A stretch of 64,000 bases of DNA from Cyathus striatus (lineage: Eukaryota; Basidiomycota; Agaricomycetes; Agaricales; Nidulariaceae). How positions within the stretch are numbered: the stretch's first letter is position 1; each line of letters begins with the position of its first letter. Location: NCBI GenBank assembly GCA_025738555.1, contig JAOVFP010000007.1:2108001-2172000 (forward strand), written 5' to 3'. Both the position numbers and the translations under genes were made by a program. Shown in pieces: positions 48,124 to 57,340 of this stretch. The notes under the pieces were generated by a model. It worked only from the letters and a program-made list of their open reading frames with translations. It was not told the DNA's origin and searched no databases.

Positions 48124-49188
48124 ATGGAATTGTCCAAAGGGCACCCTGTTCCCGTACCTCACCATCCCAAGTTCTACTATGATGATGGCACTATTGTGAT
48201 AAAGGTACATTGTGTTATAAGTAGCTACTTCTATATGAGTGTGGAACTGACATGTAACATGATTCTTCCATTACAGGTGACAGATGGAGAAACAGCAATG
48301 CTGTACCGCCTCCATAAGGGAATACTTGTTCAGCGGCCGCATTTATTTTTAAATCTTTCAGTTGAATCGGAGTTGCAGAGCAGTCCAGGGCCCCATAATG
48401 GTGACGATGATGACCATCCCCTTATACTTTCCCCATACCATGTCACTCCAGCAACCTTTGACCACCTGCTAACATACTTGATGTGTGGACCATGGTTTGC
48501 TCAACTCATTTGCTATGCATTTTCCACTACTAATGTAGCAATAACAGTGATTATCCACTACCTGAGAATGACCTTGAACTCTACAACAATTTTCTCCTCA
48601 CTGTCCTTAACCAGACATCATTCATGTCTATTAATGATGGTGTTAGGTTTGCAATTCAGGCATTTCACCAGCTAGGCACTGCATTCAGTCCCATACAGTG
48701 TCTCAAACTCATGCGTACATACAGCATCAAAGATTGGATCGATCCAGGATTTCGGCAGCTGATCAAAATACCACTGGTCCATATCGCAAGAGGACACTGT
48801 CCGGATAGCTCCCGTTATCTACAATGCTCTTGTTGTTACAAGAGCACATATTAATAGGCTGCGTGCATCGTTGGTCTTTTGTCCTCCAAGTATTGTCAAC
48901 GATCCCAACTACGGTTTACCGGCATCATGTATTTTTGGCTGGGAACATGACTGGTGGAATGGCGTGGCGCGTTGCTTATTGCACCCTGATTTGGATCTAT
49001 CGACACAGGATGTATTGCAGGAGTTAGCAGCTACTCAGCCTTCTGGTGTATGTGACTTGTGCCATCAGAAGACTGTACAATGGATCACCGAGAAGGAGAC
49101 ATTTAAGAAGGAAGAGGAATACATTGACGAAGCCATTGTGGCTTTGTCTGCATGGCAGGAAACTGGTAAAATCCCTCAGTTATGTTAA
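48124..49188 (+). pseudogene. BTB/POZ domain protein inside the 14.4-kb element, frameshifted
   Basis: Exons 48,124-48,204, 48,277-48,482 and 48,548-49,188 join through GT-AG introns. The N-terminus (HPKFYYDDGTIVIKV...LYRLHKGILVQRPHLFLNL) has the pattern of fungal BTB/POZ domains, and the middle (LTVLNQTSFMSINDGVRFAIQAF) continues the helical part. The C-terminus has WWNGVARCLLHPDLDL, a CDLCHQK knuckle and a charged end finishing IPQLC. Near 48,789 one extra base (GCAAGAGG) shifts the frame between HIA and EDTVRIAP; otherwise it is open. BTB proteins usually mediate dimerisation or CUL3 adaptor roles. Its place within the TIRs makes it element cargo or a captured host gene. The one-base shift could also be a sequencing error. 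Confidence 0.7.
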
Positions 49189-49274
49189 TTATACTAAGAG
49201 GATTCTCGGTTTTTACATACTTATACATTACATTTTTAATGAACACAACATATGATTCACATTAAATATAGTAT

Positions 49275-49545
49275 ACTATAGCATAACACCCAGAAGTGGC
49301 ATGCGTTCAAGTCAAAAAGTGGCGCGGTGAGCTTGAGAAAGTGGCGCGTTCAACGCAGTGAACTTTGGAAAGGCGTGTACATCAAGAACATGGCGCGGAG
49401 CATGCGAAAGTGGCACGTTCAATGCAGTGAACTTTGGAAAGGCGCGTGTACATTGAGAACATGGCGCGGAGATTGCGAAAGTGGCGCACGTGGATACCCC
49501 AAATGTGGCACGGGAAGTGAATAAATGTGCGGTTTGAACGCCATA
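49275..49545 (-). repeat. Right terminal inverted repeat of the 14.4-kb element
   Basis: Inverted counterpart of 35,152-35,470, retaining more CpG (GCGCC, GCGCG) than the left arm. The ORF at 49,327-49,524 lies wholly inside it. Confidence 0.85.
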
Positions 49546-49551
49546 ATTAAC

Positions 49552-50290
49552 CCTCCTTTCCTCATCATCTCTCCTTTAACTTCCTCATTTTCATCAGCCC
49601 GCACCAGATCCTGTACCTCGATACGGAGGAGGTAATGTCAGATACGAAACCTGACTCTCATTCTCAGCTGTCCAGGAGACATAAGTATATGTCTAAGGCT
49701 TGGTATCGACTTGGTATGATGGAGTATGATACTATAGTATATCATAGCTGTGACATAAAATATAGGATTCAAAAAAAAAAAAAAAAAAAAATATCATAGC
49801 TGTAAGAGTTCATATTTTTAATTCCAGAGAGTCCAACTTTGTCCGGCTGTATCGTATCGTGTATTTTCTAATTTGAATTTCTCTAATGTTGGTATTGATA
49901 ATGAATGCTTGGTGTCTACTTGATGTTATAGGGTATGATATAAATGATGGCACTGATAACCTTAGCATTATGGTAAAAGAGTCCTTGATGTAAGGGCTTG
50001 GGGCCCGCTTCCTTAATCCAACAAAATCCAATGTCAAACACAATTAACCTTCTTATCTAATCACCTCTTCCCTCACTTCATCTTCGACATCGGCCTACAC
50101 TACGTCCTGCACATCCGGACGATGTCGATATGGAGGAGGTAACATCAAATACGAAACCTGACTCTCATTCTCAACTTTCCAGGAGACGGAAATATATGTC
50201 TAATGCTTGGTATCGACTGGGTATGATGGGGTATGATACTATAGTATATCATAGCTGTAAGAGTTCATAATTTTAATTCAAGAGAGTCCA
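49552..50290 (-). pseudogene. Two duplicated 3' fragments of the membrane-protein gene
   Basis: Segments at about 49,546-49,850 and 50,040-50,290 both begin ATTAACC(C/T)T(C/T)CT and carry CGATA(C/T)GGAGGAGGTAA, ATACGAAACCTGACTCTCATTCTCA and TGGTATCGACT(T/G)GGTATGATGG, then GATACTATAGTATATCATAGCTG. They correspond to the last exon end of the gene at 50,307 and are not full genes. A run of 23 A lies at 49,769-49,791. Confidence 0.7.
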
Positions 50291-50306
50291 ACTTGATCCA
50301 GAGAAA

Positions 50307-51257
50307 TTAACCCTCCTTTCTCCTCACCTCCCCTCTCACTTCCTCTTCGACATCAATCCTCAACACATCCTGCACTTCTGCATCCGAACCACGTCGATAT
50401 GAAGGAGGAAAAGTCGTTGAATACGATACTTGACTCTCGTTCTCTGTTATAGCACTTTCACCACTTTCTAACTCTGACAATCCTTCCGTCCGAGCCTGAG
50501 GTTCGTTCGTAACCACTTCACATGGTCCTCCCGAATTAGCTCCTCGGACAAACGGAGTTAATTTTGTTTGTCTGGAAGTGAACAATGAATTCGAAGGCCG
50601 TGTAGTGCGTTCTCTAGGAAGTTGGTTTCTCAGATGTTTCTTGTAAAAGAACAGTGTGAGGAGTATCGTGATGATGAGGATGAGGAGTGCACTGAGTATT
50701 GCTATTAATGCTATTATTCCTGGTTTGAGGGTTGTGCTGTTACTGGAGGATGGTGCCGTGTCGGAATCTGGTGACTGTGCGGATGGTGATGATGAAGATG
50801 GGGCTGGTGATGAAGTGCTCGTTGGTGATGCAGATGATAAGGTAAAGCCAATTGGCTCCTTTGCGTCAGAACTAAGTTCGGTAGTAAACCTTGGAGCTGA
50901 GCTGATTGTAAGAGTTGGAGAACTTTAGAAAGAAGTTCAGTAATCGAAATCATGAAATTGGAGGATATTCTTATACCTGAAGACTCCACCGGTAGTAGTG
51001 AATTCGATAATGGATGCACTTGGGGTGATCGGAAGAGCTGTTTGTAAACTTTAGGAAGTTCAGTAATAGAATTCATGAAAGTGTAGGATAAAGTTCCTAT
51101 ACCCAACTTCACTTGTTGAGGACATTCTGACAATGGAGGGTTCTGTGGTAAACCACACGATAGTGGCGCTAGTTAACGGTGGATTTACAGACACCATTGG
51201 TAGCGACGGAGTTAATGTTAAATCGAGTTCAATGTACACTGACACTGTCCCTTTCAA
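50307..51257 (-). CDS. Single-pass membrane protein with Ser/Thr-rich ectodomain (copy 1)
   Basis: A partial model. The exon ending at 51,103 (ELDLTLTPSLPMVSVNPPLTSATIVWFTTEPSIV), a 72-nt exon 51,048-50,977 (LQTALPITPSASIIEFTTTGG) and the last exon 50,922-50,307 are joined by GT-AG introns. The last exon has a Ser/Pro/Ala-rich stalk, a transmembrane segment (GIIALIAILSALLILIITILLTLFF, described by position about 50,720-50,645) followed by YKKHLRNQ, and a tail with SRQTKLTPFVRG..PQAR..SYSTTFPPSYRRGSDAEVQ. The tail is shared with the gene at 54,282. The 5' end and signal peptide are not resolved. A wall-facing sensor or adhesin-like topology is plausible, but no named domain is visible. Confidence 0.55.
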
Positions 51258-52012
51258 TATCCCGTAATAGGAAATGCACTGGTAGGAATTGAAGAAGAGT
51301 CACAGGAATAGGAATAGTGCGCGCGCGTGTGTGTATGGAGGGTATTATATATGCGTGAATAATCTCTCGTTGATTGATATATCTTTTGATCAGGCCTATG
51401 GAAGCAGATGGTAGTAGAGCAGAACTGTGTAATCATCTAATATTCATATGACAAGATGTATACCTTTAACAAACGCTCATAATAAGTCCACAATGCCTTG
51501 TATATATATATACGATTGAATCAAATCACGTATATGTGCACTGAGAATGGTACAAATCATTCTATTGTCATGATTCTGATATAGGTATGATAAATCAGTA
51601 TGTGATTCTTCCCACAGTAACAGTACCGTAGTTGTCAATGTTATAACGTATTCCGGAAACCTTCATCTGATTAGATATTGGCAATGCTGCGAAGTTACTA
51701 AGAAGCAACTTGTTGAGACATATTGAAGTCATACATAGTGGGCACTCCTTGTATTGCTACGAAAATTATTAACCAAAGCTCTAGCGTCAAATTGCACCTC
51801 GATTCGTTTCAAGAGGTATACCGATAATCTTCAATAATAACTTAGAGATTCGAATTTAAGCGGTTAATCATACGCTTTATGTGTGATTAAGTCGAACGTT
51901 CTTTCATTGTTCTTATATTTCACGGTCGTTGTACCGCTTCTTTTCGATTGGTTAAATGTAAATTTATAAAGTGAAATGCGACAAAAAGTTACAGAAGTTA
52001 TCATAAATAAAT
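51258..52012. other. No supported gene
   Basis: Likely the 5' region of the membrane-protein gene, with a short (CG/TG) dinucleotide tract GCGCGCGCGTGTGTG near 51,319. The rest is AT-rich without repeats. Confidence 0.4.
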
Positions 52013-52106
52013 TACCGCCGATGGGGATCGAACCCACAACTTCCGCCTTTCTAATTCTGCCTTTGACAGGTAGGAAAGCGACGCGCTACCATTGCGCCAC
52101 GGCGGC
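52013..52106 (-). tRNA. tRNA-Arg (CCT) with a 22-nt intron
   Basis: On the minus strand: acceptor GCCGCCG pairs with CGGCGGT (G-U at the first pair) and the discriminator is A. The D arm is GCGC-AATGGTA-GCGC and the anticodon stem TCGCT/GGCGG with two wobbles. The loop TT-CCT-A is interrupted after position 37 by a 22-nt intron, as usual for nuclear tRNA introns. The T arm is GTGGG-TTCGATC-CCCAT. Without the intron the length is 72 nt. Confidence 0.85.
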
Positions 52107-52109
52107 TTG

Positions 52110-54281
52110 CAATCTTTTGATTGCTGAAGATAATATAACCTACTATTGTACCGGGCTTGACGAAAAAGAAAAGAAACTTTCGGATCCGAACGGGATCCGT
52201 GCAGATAACCGGAAGATAACGGCCACGCCGTTCAATGCGGTCGCACATTCGGCAAAATACCCGGTGGCCGCCTGGCAGTTGGTATAACTTATTGCATAAT
52301 GTTTGGCAGCAGCCTTGTTAAGATACTAGGCAACTGTTATGTAAAACATAAGCAACTACTTATCGTTTAACGCTAACTTCAGATACTCGCTAAATCTCTG
52401 CCATAAAATGGTATAAATACTATTTCTCACGCGCTCACGAGTCGCTATCAGGCTCAGCCGCGTGAAAGATAGAAGGACATCTTCTGCAAGGCTGCTGGTT
52501 CGGTTTTGCAAACTACGTGAGTATTTGAAGAAAATTACCTCGATAGAATTAATTACACTAGGCGGTGGTGTATTGAAATAGCTGCCATATATGCAACTTT
52601 GCGGCTTGACATTTTTTGAAGGAGTTTAAGTGATGGAGTCTGCAACGTCAAACTCTGGGAGATAGATATGAAGAAACACGATTCCGAAGCATTTGTAGGG
52701 CGTGCTGTCATGCAGTGGTGTAAGTAGTACATCCAACAGCTCCTTGTACTTCAAACTTACCAGTTTTATAACCTGTAGAATATATTGTAGCATTTTTACT
52801 GATAGTTGCGATGCCGCGTGTGTCTACAGGAGAGAAATGCGATGGAAAACCAATGATGTGTAGATTTAAACAATCAAGGTTACGTTTATATCGTTTGATA
52901 CATATTTCACTAATATATGTAGATCTTAATATAAATTACAGCATAAAATACCAAACAGCTTCGAAGTATACTATATTGGCTGTTCGAACCAGCCCACCAA
53001 CCCACATATTCACGTATGTTAGTTTTGCACAATTCTAAAATACAAACACTTAATGCTGATGCGCTGGTTTTAAGGCATCTATTGAGAGTGGTGTTTTTTT
53101 TAATCCATCATATAGCTCATCACAGAATCAATTAGATACAGGGAAAGAAAAATGCGCATATGCAGCGCAAGCGAGTGGTTGATAAGCCCACAAACCGTAA
53201 CCACCCAGCCAGCGGTACCTACTAATGAAACTGTAAGGAATCGAATAATAGCTTGGATACTTGGTATTATTAATAGACTATTTACTACAATACACTGAAG
53301 TTGGAACAGCATACTTAATACATCAATAATAGATGCTTTCCTATGTTCATCGCTATGATAACTAGTAAATAAACCTAAAACCGATTTGGTGCCGAGGCCC
53401 GACGGTCAACCATCCACGTATCTACGGTGCCTCGGGGTGAGTATCGGAGTGATAAGAGGTGAAACGTCGGTTGCCATTCGGATCCGAATGTTTCTTTTCT
53501 TTTTCGTCTATGCTCGACTCATCATGGCGATAGTCATTATTAAGCGGAGCGTATCGTTGTGATGTAGCATCAGGGGGGTATCAAAGCTGTATCAAGCCTT
53601 GGCCGTTACGACACGAGGTTCAGACTTAGTTCGCACGATACAGATAGGCGTGCCAGCGCGACGATACGGGCAATTTTGAATTCCCGTATTTGTACATCTA
53701 CCTTGCATCTATCCACATGACACTGACGACAGAGAGCTACTTCTTGGTTACATCACATATGAGTCTGCCTTCATGTTTTAGAAGTAGAGAAGGCCGCTTC
53801 TTTGTGTACTGTGGTTGAGGTTGACGGTAGGGTTTCACGGTCGTTGATGGCAATGGCGAGAGTGGGAGTTGCCGGTCAGACCCCATTGTAAATATCACCA
53901 AATAAGAGCGCATATGTACCGCAGGCTTCGGCTCGACGCTGACAAATCCATGTTATATCGCTACCGCGGTAGTACCGCCTGCCGACACTCAGTGCCACAG
54001 TCAAGACTCAAGTCACAGTTCACTGCCATTCACGATTAACAAGTCCAAAACGGCTGGCTATAGTCCTTTCATAGATTTATTCATTGTGCTTATAAGAGGA
54101 GGCTAAACGATCATTTAATGATGTAAGATGGATGACTGTGATATAATTCAGCGATGAGTCTAACAACTGCAGAGTCCTCGAGGCTTGAAGCGAAGAAAAT
54201 AAACTTGCGGCTAATGTCCAATGACCAATCCAACCTCCCATATTCATACTCACTTTCTCACACCAGCACCATTTTCCCCCT
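52110..54281. other. No confident gene; contains a 1.35-kb segment with 32-bp inverted ends
   Basis: An inverted repeat (52,159-52,190 and 53,477-53,508) frames a segment without a recognised gene. Inside, a 70-residue minus ORF (53,100-53,312) has two hydrophobic stretches but no start context or homology I can name. At 53,392-53,438 a GC-rich stem is possible (CCGAGGC with GCCTCGG). Outside it, to 54,281, nothing is recognised. Confidence 0.45.
52159..53508. repeat. 32-bp inverted repeat pair flanking 1.35 kb
   Basis: Left GACGAAAAAGAAAAGAAAC followed by TTTCGGATCCGAA; the right side is its reverse complement with one mismatch (31 of 32). No target duplication is visible outside, and no transposase inside. 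The left copy is 53 bp from the tRNA-Arg gene. Confidence 0.75.
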
Positions 54282-55260
54282 TCAAACGACATCTTCCCTT
54301 GGTACTTCATCAATCCGCAAAGAATACTGCACATCTGATTCACGACGATATGGATGTGGGAACATCGAATGCAACGCTTGACTCTCATTCACCAACGTAT
54401 CACTGCTTCCGACACTATGCTCGGAATCAGAATGACTTCGTGCCCGCGGTTCGTTTACTTGACCTGGTTCTGCATATATTGCTTTGAGGAAGGGAGTCAA
54501 TTGCGATGTTCGTGAAGCGAACAGTGTTGTTACGGTAGACATCCGAGACCCTGGCGTGTTCTCTTCGGAAATTTGATTCCCACGATTCTTTTTGCGAAAG
54601 AAGTGTGTAAGGAGTAATGCAACGACGACGAAGAGCAGGACACTTGGAATTGCTATTGCTGCTGGTGTTATGGATTTGCCGGAGGGCGGCGGCAATGAAG
54701 TTGGAGGGCCACTTGATGAAATTGTAATAAGAGTTGAAACAGTAGTCGGCAATAGTGGTGAAATTGTAATCGGTGATGAAATTTTAGAAGGTGATGAAAT
54801 TGTAGCTGGTGCTGAAACTGTCGGTGATAAAGGTGTACTAGTTGGCGATGAAAATGATGTGGTAATAGACGCAGAAGTTATCAGGCGATCTGTTGTGCGT
54901 TCAGAAGTCACTGTCGTAAAAATTGGAATCTCAATCGTGGATGCAGTGGTGGATGTGACTGCTATCCTAGTCGTGAATGTTGTCTTTACTGGCGTTTTAT
55001 ATACCGTAGATATCGTCGTAGATGTATCCACCGTCGGGTATGGTTCCGTGGACGGAGGTAAATATGTGGAACTGGAGGTGGTTCCTCCCGTGGTCCCAGA
55101 AGAGGTCGGCAAGTCGTTATATTGCGCCAAAGCATATGTCGGTAGACGGTTCGCGTACAACCAAACCCTTGTTTAAGTTACTCTGGTTAACATATTTCAA
55201 CATAAAACACAACATACGATGAGACTTACAATGACATGCATAAGCCATTGTGTTTGTATC
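54282..55260 (-). CDS. Single-pass membrane protein with Ser/Thr-rich ectodomain (copy 2)
   Basis: A long last exon from about 55,165 to 54,282 encodes roughly 150 residues of Thr/Ser/Pro-rich ectodomain (GTTGGTTSSSTYLPPSTEP, repeats of TISSP/TISPL). A single hydrophobic segment follows (AIAIPSVLLFVVVALLL), then HFFRKKNRGNQ, then a cytoplasmic tail (SRTSQLTPFLKA..RARSHSDSE..HPYRRESDVQYSLRID). The tail parallels copy 1 (SRQTKLTPF..PPSYRRGSDAEVQ..LRID). The in-frame opening at 55,160 is TTG, so the true start lies upstream; MAYACHC at about 55,242 with a GTAAGT donor is a candidate but its phase does not fit cleanly. Probably O-mannosylated at the surface. Function unknown. Confidence 0.6.
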
Positions 55261-55896
55261 TTGAACGCATTGAAACTTTGAGACGTAACATTAGAGGTCA
55301 AAAAGATTCGGATAGTAGAATTTTATTAAGGGTATATATTAATGATAAATATCTTGATGAGATGGTTTACAGAATGGAAGCACAGTCCTTCCATTTACGA
55401 TAGTAGTCTAATATGGTAACATGTCGCTTATAAACGTTCCAAAAATGAAAGCTCTCTCATTGTTCTGATAGAATGAATCAGGAGCCTGTGATCCTAGTCG
55501 GGATGGTATTAGTCCTTCCAGTTATTAAAGATAGATATTTATGTGTGATTTTTCGGCAAGTGAGTGCTATCTCTCTTCAAAGAGAACTACGTCTTGAATA
55601 TATGATTACTACATCGTGTCAAAAATCAGTGGCTTATATACTAGCTCTTTACCTATAATCACATCCATGTTGATATCATTCTGATAATATGTATCAGTCT
55701 GTGATGCTACGATTAGGGAGCGTCGTTGCGATATAAGGCTACTTACTATGTACAAACAAAGTATATGCTTGGCTTACATAGACACTGACTGCTGCCATTG
55801 GCATGAAGTCTTGAACTAGTTACGTTTACAATTTTCTGTTTTCTCTTCTATAATAATACAAGATAAAGTATACAATTACATAAAACTTAAAATATT
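55261..55896. other. No supported gene
   Basis: AT-rich interval between the membrane-protein gene and the chitinase 3' end. The 61-residue ORF at 55,473-55,658 has no motif. Confidence 0.4.
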
Positions 55897-57340
55897 TCAA
55901 AACCCAGCAGATTCTCGAATGGAATCCAGGAGTCGATCTTGGTAATCGCCTCCTGCCTCCCACATTGAAAATCCGCGGAGGCCTGTCCACCGAATGAACG
56001 CTCCCTTCGCAGAAAAGGACTGCAACAAACCAAACGGTCAGTGTCACATGTTATTCAGAATTTGGAGAGGATACATACTCTGGGATCATCATATGATACC
56101 ATGATTTCAGTAGCTGGGTTGTAGACGTAGGGCGTCTGGCTGCATAGATCATGTCTATGCCCCATTCCTTCCCTCGGACTCCCATCTTCATTGACATAAC
56201 CCTCAGTAACAAGTGACCAGTAGTCCACAATGCCTTCCGCGCCTCCCCAGGCATCGCCAACCGGTGTACCAAAGAAGGGAGGATAGGCACTTAAACGATT
56301 GATCGACTTATCTTGGTACGCCACTTCCTCAGACACTAGGAAGGAATGACCATAACTCGCAACCCCGAGTACGATCTTGTCGTAGGGCATTCCAGCATCT
56401 GACCATGCCTTCACTGCAGAGACTGCTGAACCTCCTTGGCGATCTTCCGAGGTGCAAGTATCATCCAATGGTGCATTGGGTCCGACCACAGAGCCCCAAT
56501 TTCCCCAAACGTCGTAATTCATAATTTGAATATAGTCTAGGTACCACGAAAATTCAGAAACATCCGTGGAAGGGCTGCCATCTTCACCGACGAAAGGTGT
56601 AATACTTGTCGCCGCGGTTAGAATGAGATTAGATCCTATTGGATGTTCACGGAGGAGCCGCAAAAACTGGAAGAAATTGGCGGTATCTTGTGGAGATACG
56701 GTGTTGGAGCCACCGTCTAACTGGATGCCAGGTAGCTCCCAGCTAAAGATTGAAAGTAAGTCAGGTTTCAATTTCTAAACGAGTGAATAACGTACTCAAA
56801 GTCGATGCCATCGAGATTATACTGCTGTGCGAAGTTGATGATGGTGTTAACAAAAGCGACTCTTCGCTCTTCCGAGTCGACATTGTTAGACCACCAGCGG
56901 GATCCCGTTGCTCCGCCTATTGACACAAGAGCTTTTACACCCTACGATACCATCAGTATAGGTATCTATGTCACGTTGGACTTATTATATTAGACTTACG
57001 TGATCGTGGGCGGTGCCTACGAACTCCGGGAGCAAGTCCTGGTTTGACCCATCCATATATAACATATTCGCGTCTAGAGTAGGCTCGCTATTTATGTAAA
57101 ACACATCATCAATGGATACATTATATAGAAAGAAAAAGGTACATACGCGAATGCGAAGGTCAGGTGAGTATATTTGTTCCAGCTCACCTGTGATAAGGGG
57201 AAGGCTGGAGATGAATCAGCATGCCATCCGGCATACCACGCTGCAGCAACTTTGTTGTTGGCTTCCCGAGGTAGAGGTAAAGCCCCGACTAGGCCAGAGG
57301 TTAAGGCGAAGGCCGCTACAATCAGATTATTGAGAAACAT
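55897..57340 (-). CDS. Secreted GH18 chitinase
   Basis: Five exons (57340-57147, 57087-57000, 56941-56796, 56742-56079, 56019-55897), all GT-AG and phase-consistent, encode 404 residues. A signal peptide of about 20 residues (MFLNNLIVAAFALTSGLVGA) precedes VAAAWYAGWHAD, the first TIM-barrel strand. The SxGG-like motif is LVSIGGATGS. The catalytic DxxDxDxE appears as DGIDFDWE; its last Asp codon (143) is split by intron 3, and the proton-donor Glu is 145. QIMNYDVWG supplies the substrate-binding Met-Tyr-Asp strand, and GFSMWEAGGDY is the final barrel strand with the conserved Trp. It hydrolyses beta-1,4-GlcNAc linkages in chitin by substrate-assisted catalysis, for wall remodelling or nutrition. 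There is no carbohydrate-binding module. The gene looks intact and is the clearest host gene in the window. Confidence 0.95.

Larger units (their letters stand above)
35152..49545. mobile_element. 14.4-kb integrase-core DNA transposon (IS3EU-like)
   Basis: The ends are inverted copies starting TATGGCGTTCAAACCGCAC and staying similar for about 300 bp. 6-bp duplications ATTAAC lie at 35,146-35,151 and 49,546-49,551. A paralogous unoccupied site at about 50,290-50,320 (CCAGAGAAATTAACCCTCC) confirms the junction. It contains an integrase-core transposase relic (38.1-40.05 kb, minus), another degraded gene (36.4-37.8 kb, minus) and a BTB/POZ gene (48.1-49.2 kb, plus), and is interrupted by KDZ element B. 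TAT-type termini, a 6-bp duplication and an integrase-like DDE enzyme fit the IS3EU group as I recall it; this class label is inference. Confidence 0.8.

Noticed and set aside
49769..49791. Poly(A) run as evidence of a retrotransposed gene copy
   Set aside because: Neighbouring tail fragments continue across it and no target duplication or intron loss is visible; a homopolymer expansion is simpler.
51976..52287. Plus-strand 103-residue ORF containing PMGIEPTTSAF
   Set aside because: It is the antisense translation of the tRNA-Arg gene, a well-known false ORF; the cloverleaf explains the sequence.
53100..53312. Small membrane protein gene on the minus strand
   Set aside because: Two hydrophobic segments only, no splice-supported start and no family recognised; left within the gene-free stretch.
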